Origin: CAWEHQ01 sp051001995
GTDB lineage: Bacteria > Actinomycetota > Thermoleophilia > Solirubrobacterales > Thermoleophilaceae
Assembly: GCA_051001995.1 (NCBI GenBank)
Contig: JBPCMT010000087.1
Location: 1-5,501 of the forward strand
Reading direction: 5' to 3'
DNA: 5,501 bases
Notes under the pieces: generated by a model
Seen by the model: only the letters and a program-made list of their open reading frames with translations
Told to the model about the DNA's origin: nothing
Databases searched by the model: none
Part shown: positions 5,174 through 5,501 of the stretch, piece by piece
How positions within the stretch are numbered: the stretch's first letter is position 1
Layout of the letters: each line of letters opens with the position of its first letter
Program-made: the position numbers and the translations under genes

Positions 5174-5501
5174 GTGAGCACGCTCGAGCGTCCTTCGCCG
5201 CTCTCGCCCGAGGCGACCGATCGGGGTCGGGACGAGTCGCGCTCGCACTCGGCGGAACTGACCCACGCCGGCCGGGGCCGCGACGTGCTCCTGCGGCGGC
5301 TGCTCGCCTTCGCCGACGCGTTCGCGGCCATGCTCGGGAGCGTGTCGCTCGCCCTTGTCGCCGGCGAGTACCCCCTCGCCACCGCCTTCTGGGCGGCGAC
5401 GGCCGTTCCCGCGTGGCTTCTCCTCGCCAAGCTGCACGGGCTCTACGACCGCGACGACCGCGTCCTTCACCATCTCACGGTCGACGAGTTGCCGTCGATC
5501 G
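5174..5501 (+). CDS. Polyprenyl-phosphate sugar-1-phosphate transferase, N-terminal part (runs off right edge)
   Basis: The first 109 codons are present. After a basic, disordered-looking N-terminus (1-37), two hydrophobic segments follow: about residues 39-63 (VLLRRLLAFADAFAAMLGSV and on) and 68-88 (LATAFWAATAVPAWLLLAKL). Then comes HGLYDRDDRVLHHLTVDELP (89-108), a hallmark of the actinobacterial exopolysaccharide polyprenyl glycosylphosphotransferase family (WcaJ/PssY-like). These membrane enzymes move a sugar-1-phosphate from a UDP-sugar to undecaprenyl-phosphate and so start repeat-unit assembly. The remaining membrane helices, the CoA-binding-like domain and the catalytic bacterial sugar transferase domain lie beyond the window. 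GTG at 5174 is the first usable start after an in-frame stop at 5054-5056. No Shine-Dalgarno sequence is visible; AACTTT at 5161-5166 is a poor -10 candidate 7 nt upstream. It is the likely initiating enzyme for the glycan built by the neighbouring transferases. Confidence 0.85.
   Translation, partial: MSTLERPSPLSPEATDRGRDESRSHSAELTHAGRGRDVLLRRLLAFADAFAAMLGSVSLALVAGEYPLATAFWAATAVPAWLLLAKLHGLYDRDDRVLHHLTVDELPSI

Noticed and set aside
4980..5177. A 65-codon frame whose TGA overlaps the sugar transferase GTG (GTGA), suggesting a coupled leader peptide
   Set aside because: Any gene starting GTGA shows this overlap by construction. The translation is Pro/Arg/Ser-rich, third-position G/C is weaker than in the real genes (about 51 of 65 codons), and no ribosome site precedes the ATG.

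Overview
The window is very GC-rich DNA (about 70% by eye) with strong G/C preference at third codon positions and frequent GTG starts. Several genes lack a clear Shine-Dalgarno sequence and instead carry a TANNNT-like box just before the start codon. Together with the look of the proteins, this suggests a high-GC actinobacterium, possibly of the Thermoleophilia (Gaiellales/Solirubrobacterales) type. That placement is an inference from style, not from a marker gene.

The content is one part of a cell-surface polysaccharide or glycoconjugate locus. On the minus strand, reading leftwards from about 1589, lie a GT-B fold family 4 glycosyltransferase (1589 to 303) and the first 52 codons of an NAD-dependent sugar epimerase/dehydratase (157 to 1, running off the window). 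After a 399 bp divergent spacer, the plus strand carries an RmlC-type dTDP-4-dehydrorhamnose 3,5-epimerase (1989-2591). It overlaps by 4 bp a WbbL-like family 2 glycosyltransferase (2588-3559). A second family 2 glycosyltransferase begins at 3603 and is sound until about 4262. There the coding signal jumps to another reading frame (4252-4626) whose protein no longer looks like a glycosyltransferase and resembles the C-terminal end of a methyltransferase. This looks like two genes joined by a deletion, a frameshift, or an assembly misjoin. A 547 bp stretch (4627-5173) follows, with one possible 59-residue gene on the minus strand and two small inverted repeats. At 5174 the N-terminus of a membrane-bound polyprenyl-phosphate sugar transferase starts and runs off the right edge.

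The genes fit together as follows. The epimerases make activated (deoxy)sugars, probably dTDP-L-rhamnose in the case of RmlC. The polyprenyl-phosphate sugar transferase would load the first sugar on the lipid carrier, and the three glycosyltransferases would add later sugars. No mobile element, CRISPR array, tRNA or rRNA was seen. I see no convincing new biological system. The points most worth a second look are the chimeric gene at 4252-4265, the apparently leaderless starts, and the small reverse-strand gene.
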